In this document: positions 52,153 to 61,584 of the stretch, piece after piece
Layout of the letters: each line of letters opens with the position of its first letter
Numbering within the stretch: the stretch's first letter is position 1
Source: UQRS01 sp964481575
Lineage (GTDB): Bacteria > Bacillota > Clostridia > Oscillospirales > Acutalibacteraceae
Assembly (NCBI GenBank): GCA_964481575.1
Contig: CAYZTR010000001.1
Coordinates: 120,557 to 184,556 of the forward strand
Length of the DNA: 64,000 nt
Direction of reading: 5' to 3'
Position numbers and translations under genes: made by a program
Notes under the pieces: generated by a model
The model's database searches: none
What the model saw: the letters and a program-made list of their open reading frames with translations, nothing else
What the model was told of the DNA's origin: nothing

Positions 52153-52923
52153 ATGCGATGTTTTGTTATTACCAAACGGAGATTGCTGACCATTTTGGCA
52201 GTGACCACCGCGGTGATCCTTGCGGCGGTAGGATCGGCCAGTGTGTTTGCGGCTAGTGGTAGGAGTCTGCCCATTTATAATGTGCAAACAGAAGAAAAGG
52301 TGGTGGCGCTTTCGTTTGACGCGGCCTGGGGCGCGGATGACACCGATACCCTCATTTCCATTCTGGGGGATTACGGCGCCAAAGCCACTTTCTTTGTAGT
52401 GGGAGAATGGGTGGATAAATACCCCGATGAGGTGCAAAAACTGGCGGATGCCGGGATGAGTGTCCAGAACCATTCCGATACCCACCCTCATTTTACCCAG
52501 ATCTCCACCACGGAAATGACGGCTCAGCTGTCTACCTGCAATGGAAAAATTGAGGCTATCACTGGGGTGAAGCCCATTTTGTTCCGACCGCCCTATGGCG
52601 ACTACAACAACAGTGTCATTGATACCGTAAATGCCGCTGGCATGTATCCCATCCAGTGGGATGTGGATTCGCTGGACTGGCAGGATTCCGCCACGGTGGA
52701 AAGCATTACCTCTCATGTGCTGAACAAGGTACAAAACGGCTCTATTCTTTTGTTTCACAATGATGCTGACCACACGCCGGAAGCCCTGCCGGGAATTCTG
52801 CAAAGCTTAAAGGATATGGGGTATTCCTTCGTTTTGATTCAGGATTTGATCTACCGGGAAAACTACACGATTGACCATGCCGGGAAGCAAATTCCCAATA
52901 CCGATGGGACGGCGAGCCAGTAA
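52153..52923 (+). CDS. Polysaccharide deacetylase, PdaB/PdaA-like
   Basis: A 256-residue NodB-fold enzyme with an N-terminal membrane anchor or signal (residues 8-33). It probably removes acetyl groups from peptidoglycan or spore cortex sugars outside the membrane. Motifs: SFDAAWGADDT (Asp56; the FDAAWG form is typical of the PdaB spore group), QNHSDTHPH (His107, His111 metal ligands), FRPPYGDYN, QWDVDSLDW and LLFHND. The ribosome site is GGAGGG. Together with SpoVAD and the SpoVB-like flippase this hints at spore formation, though related enzymes also occur in non-spore-formers. Confidence 0.88.
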   Translation: MRCFVITKRRLLTILAVTTAVILAAVGSASVFAASGRSLPIYNVQTEEKVVALSFDAAWGADDTDTLISILGDYGAKATFFVVGEWVDKYPDEVQKLADAGMSVQNHSDTHPHFTQISTTEMTAQLSTCNGKIEAITGVKPILFRPPYGDYNNSVIDTVNAAGMYPIQWDVDSLDWQDSATVESITSHVLNKVQNGSILLFHNDADHTPEALPGILQSLKDMGYSFVLIQDLIYRENYTIDHAGKQIPNTDGTASQ

Positions 52924-52929
52924 AGCAGG

Positions 52930-52974
52930 CAGGAGCCGTTTCGGGGGTTGCCCCTCGAAACGGCTCCTGTTTTC
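52930..52974. terminator. Terminator between the deacetylase gene and a convergent small gene
   Basis: CAGGAGCCGTTTCG pairs with CGAAACGGCTCCTG, with GGGG/CCCC inside, followed by TTTT on the plus strand. It probably serves both convergent genes. Confidence 0.85.
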
Positions 52975-52979
52975 CATAC

Positions 52980-53150
52980 TTACAGATCGTCGGCGTCCTG
53001 AACGGGAATGTCATATTGATTTTCCGGCTTGCCGGTGTAGCTGCCGTTGGGATCGTCCCGGCTGGGTCCCTGGTTCAGGATACGCTGCAGAGCATCAAAC
53101 TGATTTCGCGGCGCATCCGGTGTTGCTTGGACATTCTTTTTTTCTCGCAT
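52980..53150 (-). CDS. Conserved-looking 56-residue hydrophilic protein
   Basis: The frame starts MREKKNVQATPDAPRNQF behind a strong ribosome site (AGAGGAGGT) and ends with NQYDIPVQDADDL. It has no signal or membrane segment, is rich in Asp, Asn, Gln and Pro, and looks like an extended or disordered small protein. I have a general impression of similar short proteins in other Clostridia but know no function. It is convergent with the deacetylase gene. Confidence 0.65.
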   Translation of the reverse strand: MREKKNVQATPDAPRNQFDALQRILNQGPSRDDPNGSYTGKPENQYDIPVQDADDL

Positions 53151-53244
53151 GGAAATACCTCCTCTCTGTTTCTCTGTTAGTATTGTTCCGATTTTTTGAT
53201 TATATAATCTTCTCCGGTGCAATACTATTTATGGCAGGAACTAC

Positions 53245-53273
53245 TTGACATGGGAGGTAAATTTAGGTACAAT
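53245..53273 (+). promoter_or_regulatory. Promoter of the rnjA operon
   Basis: A perfect TTGACA (53245-53250) and TACAAT (53268-53273) are 17 bases apart. The leader to rnjA would be about 225 bases long and contains a terminator-like hairpin. Confidence 0.65.
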
Positions 53274-53343
53274 TAACTTGAGTAAATATGTGCGGTTCAG
53301 TTATATTCGTTACAGAATCTTTTGATGGTATCAATTGAACTTT

Positions 53344-53388
53344 AAAGCCCCGGTATTGGTTTTTACCGGAAGCGGCTTTTATTTTTTA
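53344..53388 (+). terminator. Terminator-like hairpin in the rnjA leader
   Basis: AAAGCC/GGCTTT and CGGTA/TACCG form a two-part stem followed by TATTTTTT. It lies between the promoter and rnjA, so it could attenuate the operon or end a short leader RNA. A second small hairpin (GGAAGCATT/AATGCTTC) follows near 53420-53445. Confidence 0.55.
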
Positions 53389-53505
53389 CTTTCCGGGAGC
53401 GGAAGATGCGCCCCCGGCGGAAGCATTATGCAGAATGCTTCTACCTCCCTGCGCCTAAGCGGCGTCGGGTAATTTGCGGTTTTCAAAAAAGAAAGAAGGT
53501 TATTT

Positions 53506-55404
53506 ATGTCAGAAACAAAGACTGAGACGCCCAAGAAGCGTACTGGCGCCATTTCTAACAAAAAATCCAGCACCGGTGCAACAGGTGCAGAGAAGCGGGA
53601 GCCTGCGGCCAAGAGCAAAAAGGCCAAAGCCGGTCAGAAGCCGGCGACCAAGACTGCCGCCACCAGAAAAAGCACGTCCCGCCCGGTTGCAGCCGGCCAG
53701 ACGCAGCGAACCAGATCCCGCCAGAGCAGCGCCAAGGGGGGCAAGCAGCTCCACATTATTCCCCTGGGCGGCCTTGGGGAAATCGGCAAAAATATGACCC
53801 TGTATGAATATGACGGGGATATGTTCCTGGTGGACTGCGGTATGTCCTTCCCGGATGAGACTCTGCCGGGCATCGACATTATTATTCCGGACTTCACCTA
53901 TGTTCTGAAAAACAAAGATAAAATCAAGGGGCTGGTAGTGACCCACGGCCATGAGGATCACATTGGCGCCATTCCATATTTACTCAAAGAATTTAATGTG
54001 CCGGTTTATGGCACCCGGCTAACCATTGGCCTGATTCATAACAAATTGAAGGAGCACAGGTTGGATCGCACCGCCATTTTAAAGGAAGCGGCTCCCGGGG
54101 ATGTGCTCTCTCTGGGTAAATTCTCGGTGGAACTGATTCACGTGAACCATTCCATCCCCGGCGCGGTAGCTCTGGCTATCCGCTGCCCGGCCGGTCTGGT
54201 GATTCAGACGGGGGACTATAAAATTGACACCACCCCCATTGACGGGAAGGTGACCGATCTGGCCCGGTTTGCCATGCTGGGGAAAGAAGGGGTTTTGGCG
54301 CTGTTGTCCGATTCTACCAATGCTGAGCGCCCTGGCTTTACCCCCAGTGAAGCCATTGTAGGGGAGGAGTTTTCCAGCCTGTTTCGCCGGGCGGATGACC
54401 TTCACCAGCGGATTATCATCGCCACCTTTTCCTCTAACGTGCATCGGGTGCAGCAGATTATTGATGAAGCCCATCGTTCCGGTCGTAAGGTGGCTGTCTC
54501 CGGCCGCAGTATGATCAATGTGGTGGGAGTTGCTGAGGAGTTGGGATACCTGAAGGTTCCCAAGGGGGTCATGGTTGAAATTGACCATATGCGCCAATAT
54601 CGGCCGGAGCAGTTGGTTATTGTCACCACCGGTTCCCAGGGTGAGCCTATGTCGGCTTTGTACCGCATGGCCGCCGGCGAACATCGCCAGGTGGGAATTG
54701 TGCCGGGGGATATGATTATCATTTCCGCCCGTCCCATTCCCGGCAACGAGAAGCTGGTATCCAACGTGGTCAACGACCTGCTCAAACGAGGAGCCGACGT
54801 GATCTATGAGAAAATGTACGATGTCCATGTATCCGGCCACGCCTGTCAGGAGGAGCATAAGCTGCTTATGAGCTTGTGCAAGCCTCAGTATTTCATCCCA
54901 GTACACGGAGAATTGAAGCATCTGATTAAGCATGCCAGCCTGGCTCAGTCCATGGGCATTTTCAAGGAAAATATTCTCATTGCCGATATCGGCCAGGTAA
55001 TCACCCTTTCCAAGCAGGGAATTAAGGTCACAGATACCGTGCCTGCCGGCCGAACTTTGGTGGACGGCTATGGCGTAGGAGATGTTGGCAGCATCGTTTT
55101 GCGGGATCGGAAGCATCTGGCGGAGGACGGCCTCATTGTGGTCTGCATGACCATGGATAAGGTCACCGGCGAGGTAATCTCCGGACCGGATCTGATTTCC
55201 CGGGGATTTGTCTATGTCAAGGAGTCGGAAGAACTCCTGGATAATGCAAAGGAAATCGCCTGCACCGTCATTGAGAAGTGTTATCTGGCGCATATGCACG
55301 ATCGCGGGACTTTGAAAACCAAGATTCGGGATGCTGTATCCAAATATCTGTATGAACAGACCAAGCGGAGTCCCATGATTCTGCCCATTATTATGGATGC
55401 ATAA
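53506..55404 (+). CDS. rnjA: Ribonuclease J
   Basis: A 632-residue metallo-beta-lactamase/beta-CASP ribonuclease with 5' exonuclease and endonuclease activity, central to mRNA decay and maturation in Firmicutes. The zinc site is THGHEDH (146-152), with GDYKID, LLSDSTNAERPGFT and SGRSM as family signs, and VHVSGHA and FIPVHGE toward the C-terminus. The first 80 residues are unusual: a Lys/Ala/Thr-rich disordered extension (KKRTGAISNKKSS, AAKSKKAKAGQK) before the normal start of the fold at KQLHIIPLGGLGEIGKN. The ATG has AGAAGG before it. It opens a run of housekeeping genes. Confidence 0.95.
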   Translation: MSETKTETPKKRTGAISNKKSSTGATGAEKREPAAKSKKAKAGQKPATKTAATRKSTSRPVAAGQTQRTRSRQSSAKGGKQLHIIPLGGLGEIGKNMTLYEYDGDMFLVDCGMSFPDETLPGIDIIIPDFTYVLKNKDKIKGLVVTHGHEDHIGAIPYLLKEFNVPVYGTRLTIGLIHNKLKEHRLDRTAILKEAAPGDVLSLGKFSVELIHVNHSIPGAVALAIRCPAGLVIQTGDYKIDTTPIDGKVTDLARFAMLGKEGVLALLSDSTNAERPGFTPSEAIVGEEFSSLFRRADDLHQRIIIATFSSNVHRVQQIIDEAHRSGRKVAVSGRSMINVVGVAEELGYLKVPKGVMVEIDHMRQYRPEQLVIVTTGSQGEPMSALYRMAAGEHRQVGIVPGDMIIISARPIPGNEKLVSNVVNDLLKRGADVIYEKMYDVHVSGHACQEEHKLLMSLCKPQYFIPVHGELKHLIKHASLAQSMGIFKENILIADIGQVITLSKQGIKVTDTVPAGRTLVDGYGVGDVGSIVLRDRKHLAEDGLIVVCMTMDKVTGEVISGPDLISRGFVYVKESEELLDNAKEIACTVIEKCYLAHMHDRGTLKTKIRDAVSKYLYEQTKRSPMILPIIMDA

Positions 55405-55643
55405 TACACTCGCGTGCTTTTTCCGTGCCCTGTGGCAGCGGGAGGCGCTTTATCCCATGTGGGCTGGCCAAGATGTGGCCTCCCTTACAAGAAACGGTTT
55501 GTTGGGTACGACCTGGATGAGGTGGCGCCAATGCCATCCAATCGTCCCTGGCTTGGGGCAAAGTTTTACAGTTTTTTCTTGCTTTTCAGGGGGACGTTTC
55601 TGAGAATGCTTTGCCGCTATTTTATCTAAAAGGAGGAAACGCC

Positions 55644-57638
55644 ATGAGACACCCTGTAGGTGGGCTGGATTCCAAAGTTATTGTGGCCTTGATCGTCGCC
55701 CTGATGGGAGAGACGGCTTGCTTTTTGCTGTTCCACAGTACTCGTTATGCCGCCCTGGTTTTTGCTGTCATGGCGGTGGTTACCCTGGTTTTGACCGTGG
55801 TAGCCATTTTCCAGCTGGTACATTTAAGGGGATTTTACCACCGGCTGTTTGATTCTATTAACAGGAATCTGGAGGCTTCCTCCAATGCATTTGCCACCTT
55901 CATTCTGCCGGTGGCTATCACCTCTGACCAGGGGGAAATCATTTGGTATAACGACGCTTTTCGTCGGGCTTTGCTGGGTGGGGAAAATGTTTACGGCCAA
56001 GACGTGGACACCCTGTTCAATGAAGCCCAGCGAAGGGCTCTGTCCGAAACCCGGCAGACTACCTTGGCCTTGGAGGACAAGCAGTTTCTGGTCTATAAGA
56101 ATACCGTCATGTCGGATGACATTTCCCAATATGTCTATTTCTTCGTGGATGAGACTCGGCTGGTGCACATTTCTAAAGAATATGCGGCCAGCAGGCCAGT
56201 GGTAGTGCTGGCTGCCATTGATAACCTGTCCGAATTGACCAAGAACCTTAAGGACAGCGAGCGGGCGGCCGTCTCCAGCGCGGTGGAAACTTTGCTGGAA
56301 CGCTGGGCCGGGGAAGTGAATGGTGTTTCTCTGAAACTGTCTTCTTCCCGGTTTCTGGTTCTTATGGAGGAGCGAAACCTGGAACAGGCTATGCAGAATA
56401 AATTTCAGCTGCTGGATCAGGTGCGCAATCTGAATTTGGGAGAGAAGGTCAAGGGGCATGCTACCCTGTCCATTGGGGTGGGACACCAGAACACTACCCT
56501 CAGCGATTGCGAGGCTACAGCCTACCAGGCGTTGGATATGGCCCAGGGCCGGGGTGGCGATCAGGCAGCTGTGAAGGATCCCTCCGGCAGTTATCACTTT
56601 TTCGGCGGCGTATCCAAAGCAGTGGAAAAACATACCAAGGTCAAAGCCCGGATTGTGGCTTCGGCCATTAAGGAACTGATTGATGCTTCTGACCGGGTAA
56701 TCATCATGGGGCATCGTTACGCTGATCTGGATGCCTTTGGCGCGTCTCTGGCTTTGTGGAGTTTATGCCGTCAGCTGGGCAAGGAGGTTTACATTGCGGC
56801 CGACCGGCAGCACACCATGGCCGGAGATCTGATCGACACGGCGGAGGCCTATTACGGCCAGAAGGTGGTCTATGCCGGGGCGGAACTGCTGCCGTTGGTA
56901 GATAAAAAGACTTTGCTGATTGCCGTAGATACCCATCGGGTGGAAATTCTGGACAGCCCGGAGCTGTACCTGGCAGCCAAGACAGTGGTGGTTATCGACC
57001 ATCATCGCAAGTCGGTGGATTATATTGAAAATGCTGTGATCTTTTACCATGAGACGGCTGCTTCTTCCGCCTCCGAACTGGTTACCGAGATTCTGGAGTA
57101 TCTGGGGGAGCAGTATGTGGGGCAGATGGAAGCGGTGGCCCTGTTGGCCGGCATTATGCTGGATACCAAGAATTTTGTGCTGCATACCGGCGTGCGCACC
57201 TTCGAGGCCTGTGCCTTTTTACGGGAGCGCGATGCGGATCCGGTAGCAGCTAAGCGACTGTTTGCCTACAATATTGACGCTTACCAACAAAAGTCCCAGG
57301 TGGTGGCCGATGCGGAAGTGGTAGGTGACTGTGCCATTTCTTTGAATCATTGTCAGGATGCCCAGAGCCGACTGGCTTCTGCCCAGGCGGCTGACGAGTT
57401 ACTGAACATGGCCGGCATTAACGGTTCCTTTGTGCTTTTTCGGGAGGAGGACACTGCCGTGATTTCTGCCCGATCCTTTGGTGCCATCAATGTTCAGCTG
57501 ATTATGGAGTCCCTGGGCGGCGGTGGACATCAGACCATGGCGGCTGCCCAGCTGCCGGGTAAGTCCCTGGAGGATGCCAAGGCTGTGTTGCAGGCAGCGA
57601 TTGCAGAGTACCGGGAAAGTCAAAGTGCAAATTTGTAG
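55644..57638 (+). CDS. gdpP: Cyclic-di-AMP phosphodiesterase GdpP
   Basis: A 664-residue membrane protein that hydrolyses c-di-AMP to pApA. It has two N-terminal helices (10-30 and 36-60), a PAS-type sensor domain (about 75-190), a degenerate GGDEF domain (about 190-310) and a DHH/DHHA1 phosphodiesterase (about 335-650). DHH signs are IMGHRYADLDAFG, VDTHR, VIDHHRKSV (Asp452) and MLDTKNF; the DHHA1 end has LGGGGHQTMAA. The start is the ATG behind AAAGGAGG. It precedes rplI and dnaB, the common firmicute order. Confidence 0.95.
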   Translation: MRHPVGGLDSKVIVALIVALMGETACFLLFHSTRYAALVFAVMAVVTLVLTVVAIFQLVHLRGFYHRLFDSINRNLEASSNAFATFILPVAITSDQGEIIWYNDAFRRALLGGENVYGQDVDTLFNEAQRRALSETRQTTLALEDKQFLVYKNTVMSDDISQYVYFFVDETRLVHISKEYAASRPVVVLAAIDNLSELTKNLKDSERAAVSSAVETLLERWAGEVNGVSLKLSSSRFLVLMEERNLEQAMQNKFQLLDQVRNLNLGEKVKGHATLSIGVGHQNTTLSDCEATAYQALDMAQGRGGDQAAVKDPSGSYHFFGGVSKAVEKHTKVKARIVASAIKELIDASDRVIIMGHRYADLDAFGASLALWSLCRQLGKEVYIAADRQHTMAGDLIDTAEAYYGQKVVYAGAELLPLVDKKTLLIAVDTHRVEILDSPELYLAAKTVVVIDHHRKSVDYIENAVIFYHETAASSASELVTEILEYLGEQYVGQMEAVALLAGIMLDTKNFVLHTGVRTFEACAFLRERDADPVAAKRLFAYNIDAYQQKSQVVADAEVVGDCAISLNHCQDAQSRLASAQAADELLNMAGINGSFVLFREEDTAVISARSFGAINVQLIMESLGGGGHQTMAAAQLPGKSLEDAKAVLQAAIAEYRESQSANL

Positions 57639-57794
57639 GGCGCGCTCTCCGCACGGTATCGGGAATAACAAAATCTGCAGAGAATGCTGCTTTTGGCATT
57701 CCGCCGGAGTCAGATTTTTAACGCAACTGGTTATCCTGTTCGCTGGATGGCGCACAGGTTACAATCGATATATCAGAATCAGGAGGTCATTATC

Positions 57795-58235
57795 ATGAAA
57801 GTAATTTTATTGGCAGATGTGAAGGGCCACGGTAAAAAGGGAGACCTTTGCAATGTTTCCGACGGATATGCCCGGAATTTTCTGTTTCCGAAAAAGCTGG
57901 CCACCGAAGCCAATGCCAGCGCTATGAATGAGTTAAAGAGCCGGGAAGCTGCCAAGGCCCATCATATTGCGGAAGAAAAAGCGGCCGCCTCTGCGGCTGC
58001 GGCCAAACTGGATGGCAAAACCCTGGTGCTTCATGCTAAGGCTGGCGCCAGCGGCAAGCTGTTCGGCGCTGTGACCGCCAAGGAGGTGGCTGCGACTATC
58101 CGGGAGCAATTTCAGCTGGATATTGACCGGCGGAAAATCTCCATGGCAGATATCAAGGCACAGGGAGATTATGAGGCGGAGATTAAGCTGTACAACGGGA
58201 TTTCCGCTAAGCTTATGGTTCAGGTGACTGACTAA
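57795..58235 (+). CDS. rplI: 50S ribosomal protein L9
   Basis: The 146-residue protein binds 23S rRNA and helps keep the reading frame. It starts MKVILLADVKGHGKKGDL and has the signature GYARNFLFPKKLA, a long central helix and a C-terminal domain with GKLFGAVTAKEVA. The ATG follows AGGAGG. It lies between gdpP and dnaB as in Bacillus. Confidence 0.97.
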   Translation: MKVILLADVKGHGKKGDLCNVSDGYARNFLFPKKLATEANASAMNELKSREAAKAHHIAEEKAAASAAAAKLDGKTLVLHAKAGASGKLFGAVTAKEVAATIREQFQLDIDRRKISMADIKAQGDYEAEIKLYNGISAKLMVQVTD

Positions 58236-58289
58236 CCTTTGCCCGGTGCCATCCTAACCCTTTATTTTTCCGAAAGGCAGGCGTTTTTC

Positions 58290-59663
58290 ATGCCGGACAA
58301 TCAACCCTATATGGATTTGAGCGCCACACCGCTGCCCTTTTCCACTGAAGCAGAGCAGTCGGTGCTGGGCGCCATTCTTATTGACCCCCCGGCGATTCTG
58401 CAGGTGGCGGATGTGCTGAAAGCAGAATATTTTTACATCCCACAGCATAAGGCCATTTACGAGGCTATGACCGAGATGTTTGAGTTCAACAACGCCATAG
58501 ATTTTGTTACGCTGTTGGAACGGCTCAAAGGGGACGGCACTTACGATGAAGCAGGGGGAAAGGCCTATTTGACTCAGCTGATGCAGTCGGTTCCTTCCTC
58601 TGCCAATATTCTCTCTTATGCCGGAATTATCCGGGACCGGTATTATGTCCGTTCCCTGATTCTGGCGGCCCAGAAAATCATTGAAGAGGCTTCGGGGGAT
58701 ATCAATGATGCCGGCCAGTTGCTGGATGTGGCTGAACAGAAAATCTATGACATCCGGCAGGGGCGAGACGTTACCGGTCTGAAGCATATTAAGGAAGTTC
58801 TCTTGGGAGAAACTTATGATCGGCTGAACAAGCTGGCTGATCCGGTGACCCGGGAGGCCTATGCCGGTATTCCCACCGGTATCTCCGATCTGGATCGGGT
58901 GCTTACCGGTTTGCACAGGTCTAACCTGATTATCGTGGGTGCCCGGCCAGGTATGGGTAAAACCAGTTTTGCCCTGAATATCTGCCGGAATATTGCCCTG
59001 GATGCCCATAAAACCATTTGCTTTTTTGCCCTGGAAATGACCCGGGATGAGTTGGTGCAGCGCCTGTTGTCCAACGAGGCCTCCATTAAGAGTGAAAAGT
59101 TCCGGACGGGCGACCTGCAAACCGATGAATGGCGGCGAATTGCCACCGCCGGTGAGAAATTCAGCAAGGCTGACATCTATATTGACGAAAGTACCGATTT
59201 GACGGTTCCGCAAATGAAGGCCAAGGTTCGCCGGTTAAAAAAGGTGGATCTGGTGATTGTGGATCACCTGGGTTTGATGCGTTCCGCTCAGCGGAAAGAG
59301 AACCGGGTGCAGGAAATTTCTGAAATTACACGCAATTTGAAAACCATGGCAAAAGAATTGAATATTCCGGTAGTTGTCTGTGCCCAGCTGAACCGGGGCG
59401 GTGCGGAAGGGGCCAAAAAGCGTCCCCAGCTGACCGATTTGCGGGAGTCCGGTTCGATTGAGCAGGATGCGGATATTGTACTGTTCCTCCACCGGGAGGC
59501 CTATTATCAGCAGGATGATGGCAGCGGTCCGCCGCCGGATGCTTCCAAAGCGGAGTGTATCGTGGCAAAAAACCGACACGGGGAAACCAAGACAGTGGAG
59601 TTAAACTGGGACGGCCAGTTTACCCGGTTTGTTTCGGTGGAGAATCGTTATGAAGCCCATTAA
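58290..59663 (+). CDS. dnaB: Replicative DNA helicase DnaB
   Basis: A 457-residue RecA-fold hexameric helicase that opens DNA ahead of the replisome. The N-terminal domain (LPFSTEAEQSVLGAIL, about 10-115) is joined by a linker to the motor with Walker A GARPGMGKTSF, FFALEM, Walker B DLVIVDHLGLM and QLNRGGAEG with SIEQDADIVLFLHR. I chose the ATG at 58290, behind GAAAGGCAGG. It overlaps tilS by 14 bases. Confidence 0.96.
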   Translation: MPDNQPYMDLSATPLPFSTEAEQSVLGAILIDPPAILQVADVLKAEYFYIPQHKAIYEAMTEMFEFNNAIDFVTLLERLKGDGTYDEAGGKAYLTQLMQSVPSSANILSYAGIIRDRYYVRSLILAAQKIIEEASGDINDAGQLLDVAEQKIYDIRQGRDVTGLKHIKEVLLGETYDRLNKLADPVTREAYAGIPTGISDLDRVLTGLHRSNLIIVGARPGMGKTSFALNICRNIALDAHKTICFFALEMTRDELVQRLLSNEASIKSEKFRTGDLQTDEWRRIATAGEKFSKADIYIDESTDLTVPQMKAKVRRLKKVDLVIVDHLGLMRSAQRKENRVQEISEITRNLKTMAKELNIPVVVCAQLNRGGAEGAKKRPQLTDLRESGSIEQDADIVLFLHREAYYQQDDGSGPPPDASKAECIVAKNRHGETKTVELNWDGQFTRFVSVENRYEAH

Positions 59664-60978
59664 ATCACAGTTGATTCACACCATTGTGGATTACAATTTG
59701 TTGCAGCGGGGGGATCGGGTTACGGTGGCGCTGTCCGGCGGAGCCGACTCGGTGGCCCTGCTGCTTCTGCTTCTGGAGATCCGGGCCGAGTGGCGTCTGA
59801 CGGTGGCGGCGGCCCATTTGGATCACGGACTGAGGGGGGAGGAATCGGCTCGGGATGCCGCTTTTGTAGCGTCTCTTTGCAAAAAATTGGAGGTCCCCTT
59901 TTCGGTAGCTTACGCTGACGTGGCCGCCTGCCAAAAGCCTCATGAGGGGCTGGAAGCGGCGGCCCGGCGGGAACGGTACGCCTTTCTGCGCCAAGCGGCC
60001 GCGGGCGGCAAAATTGCCACGGCCCACACTGCTGACGATCAGGTGGAAACAGTGCTGTTGAATCTGACCCGGGGTGCCGGGCTGGACGGATTACGGGGGA
60101 TCCCGGTGCAGCGGGGGCAGATTATTCGACCCCTGTTGTTCGTTTCCGGAGAAATGACCCGGCAGTATTTGCAGAAGTTAGGACAGCCCTATATGGTGGA
60201 TTCCACCAATCTGTCGGACTGCTATACCCGGAACCGGATTCGGCATCATGTGGTGCCTAAGCTGCGGGAGATGAATCCCAGACTATCGGTCACTGTGGGG
60301 GAGACCTGCCGCTATCTGGCTAATGATGCGGCTTTGTTGGATCAGCTGGCTGCCGATGCGCTGGAGGAGGCCAAAACCCTGCCGGGGCAGCCTGCGGGTT
60401 TGCGTCTAAAGGTGCTGCTGACGCTACACCCGGCCCTGTTGAGCCGTGTACTGCGGCTGTATTTCGGCCGGAAGGGTTGCCAGCTTTCGGCGCTGCACAC
60501 CCGGGAATTGGAAACTCTGGTGTTGGAGGGGGATGGCAGCCGAGGTTTGTCAGCCGGCTATACGGCTATTCTCAGTCGGGGGGTGCTGCGGCTGGTCACC
60601 GACCGGGGACAGATGGAATTTTCTCTGGATTTTTCCGGTTTGTCGGCCTGTTTCCAGGGGCGGATCCTGCGGGGCGTCAGACAAAAAGCCGGAAATGTTC
60701 ATAATTTGTTATCCAAAAACAAATTGGACTATGCTAAAATAGGAAAAAATCTTATTGTGCGGAGCCGTTTGCCGGGGGATGCCTACCGTCCGGCGGGCCG
60801 GCATTGCACCAAGACCTTGAAGAAACTCTTTCAGGAGGCCGGGATTCCGGTGGAGGAGCGGGTTTTTGTCCCGATCCTGGCCGATGAAAACGGAATCCTT
60901 TGGGTGGAAGGCTTTGGCCCTGATGAGCGGGTCGCCGTGACACCGGAAACCCGCGAAATTTTGCTTTTAAAGCTGTAA
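59650..60978 (+). CDS. tilS: tRNA(Ile)-lysidine synthetase
   Basis: A 442-residue N-type ATP pyrophosphatase that attaches lysine to the wobble C of tRNA-Ile2 so that it reads AUA. The PP-loop is VALSGGADSVALL, with AAHLDHGLRGEES, TAHTADDQVET and TRNRIRHHVVPKL after it; the C-terminal domain ends GFGPDERVAVTPET. The ATG chosen lies inside the end of dnaB with GGTGGAG before it, implying coupled translation. The order tilS-hpt-ftsH is standard for Firmicutes. Confidence 0.95.
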   Translation: MKPIKSQLIHTIVDYNLLQRGDRVTVALSGGADSVALLLLLLEIRAEWRLTVAAAHLDHGLRGEESARDAAFVASLCKKLEVPFSVAYADVAACQKPHEGLEAAARRERYAFLRQAAAGGKIATAHTADDQVETVLLNLTRGAGLDGLRGIPVQRGQIIRPLLFVSGEMTRQYLQKLGQPYMVDSTNLSDCYTRNRIRHHVVPKLREMNPRLSVTVGETCRYLANDAALLDQLAADALEEAKTLPGQPAGLRLKVLLTLHPALLSRVLRLYFGRKGCQLSALHTRELETLVLEGDGSRGLSAGYTAILSRGVLRLVTDRGQMEFSLDFSGLSACFQGRILRGVRQKAGNVHNLLSKNKLDYAKIGKNLIVRSRLPGDAYRPAGRHCTKTLKKLFQEAGIPVEERVFVPILADENGILWVEGFGPDERVAVTPETREILLLKL

Positions 60979-60990
60979 GGAGGATGTCCT

Positions 60991-61539
60991 ATGACTTCCA
61001 GCATGGATCGGGACGTGGAACAGGTTTTGCTAACTAAGGAGGAGATTCAGGAGCTCGTTGGTCGTCTGGGCGCGCAGATTTCCGCAGATTACCAGGGGAA
61101 AAATCTCCTTCTTGTGGGAATTTTAAAAGGGTCGGTGATTTTTATGGCCGATTTGATGCGGGCCATCACCCTGCCCTGTCACATTGACTTTATGGCGGTT
61201 TCCTCTTACGGGAGCAATACCCGGTCTTCCGGTGCTGTCAAGATCAAAAAGGATCTGGATATTGACCTGGAAGGGTATGATGTGCTTCTGGTGGAGGATA
61301 TTCTGGACACCGGAATTACTCTGTATAATTTAAAAAATCTGCTGTCTACCAGGGCCCCTGCCAGTATCCGCATTTGTGCTTTTCTGGATAAGCCGGAACG
61401 GCGGAAGGCAGAGATTCATGCCGACTATGTTGGCACCCAGGTGCCGGATGAATTCGTGGTCGGATACGGCCTGGATTACCAGGAAGAATATCGGAATCTG
61501 CCCTATTTAGGGGTGCTGGCCCGCCGGATCTATGAATGA
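60991..61539 (+). CDS. hpt: Hypoxanthine-guanine phosphoribosyltransferase
   Basis: The 182-residue enzyme salvages hypoxanthine and guanine to IMP and GMP with PRPP. Signs: LLVGILKGSVIFMADL, the PRPP loop LLVEDILDTGIT, AFLDKPERRK and EFVVGYGLDYQEEYRNLPY. It starts behind TAAGGAGG, 12 bases after tilS. In Bacillus it also forms part of a regulatory pair with TilS and FtsH. Confidence 0.96.
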   Translation: MTSSMDRDVEQVLLTKEEIQELVGRLGAQISADYQGKNLLLVGILKGSVIFMADLMRAITLPCHIDFMAVSSYGSNTRSSGAVKIKKDLDIDLEGYDVLLVEDILDTGITLYNLKNLLSTRAPASIRICAFLDKPERRKAEIHADYVGTQVPDEFVVGYGLDYQEEYRNLPYLGVLARRIYE

Positions 61540-61584
61540 TTCCGTAAATTTGATATATCCCAATCGGTAAGGAGCTGATCTTTT

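Noticed and set aside
54079..55299. Minus-strand frame under rnjA
   Set aside because: Fully antisense to a conserved RNase J gene and without family likeness.
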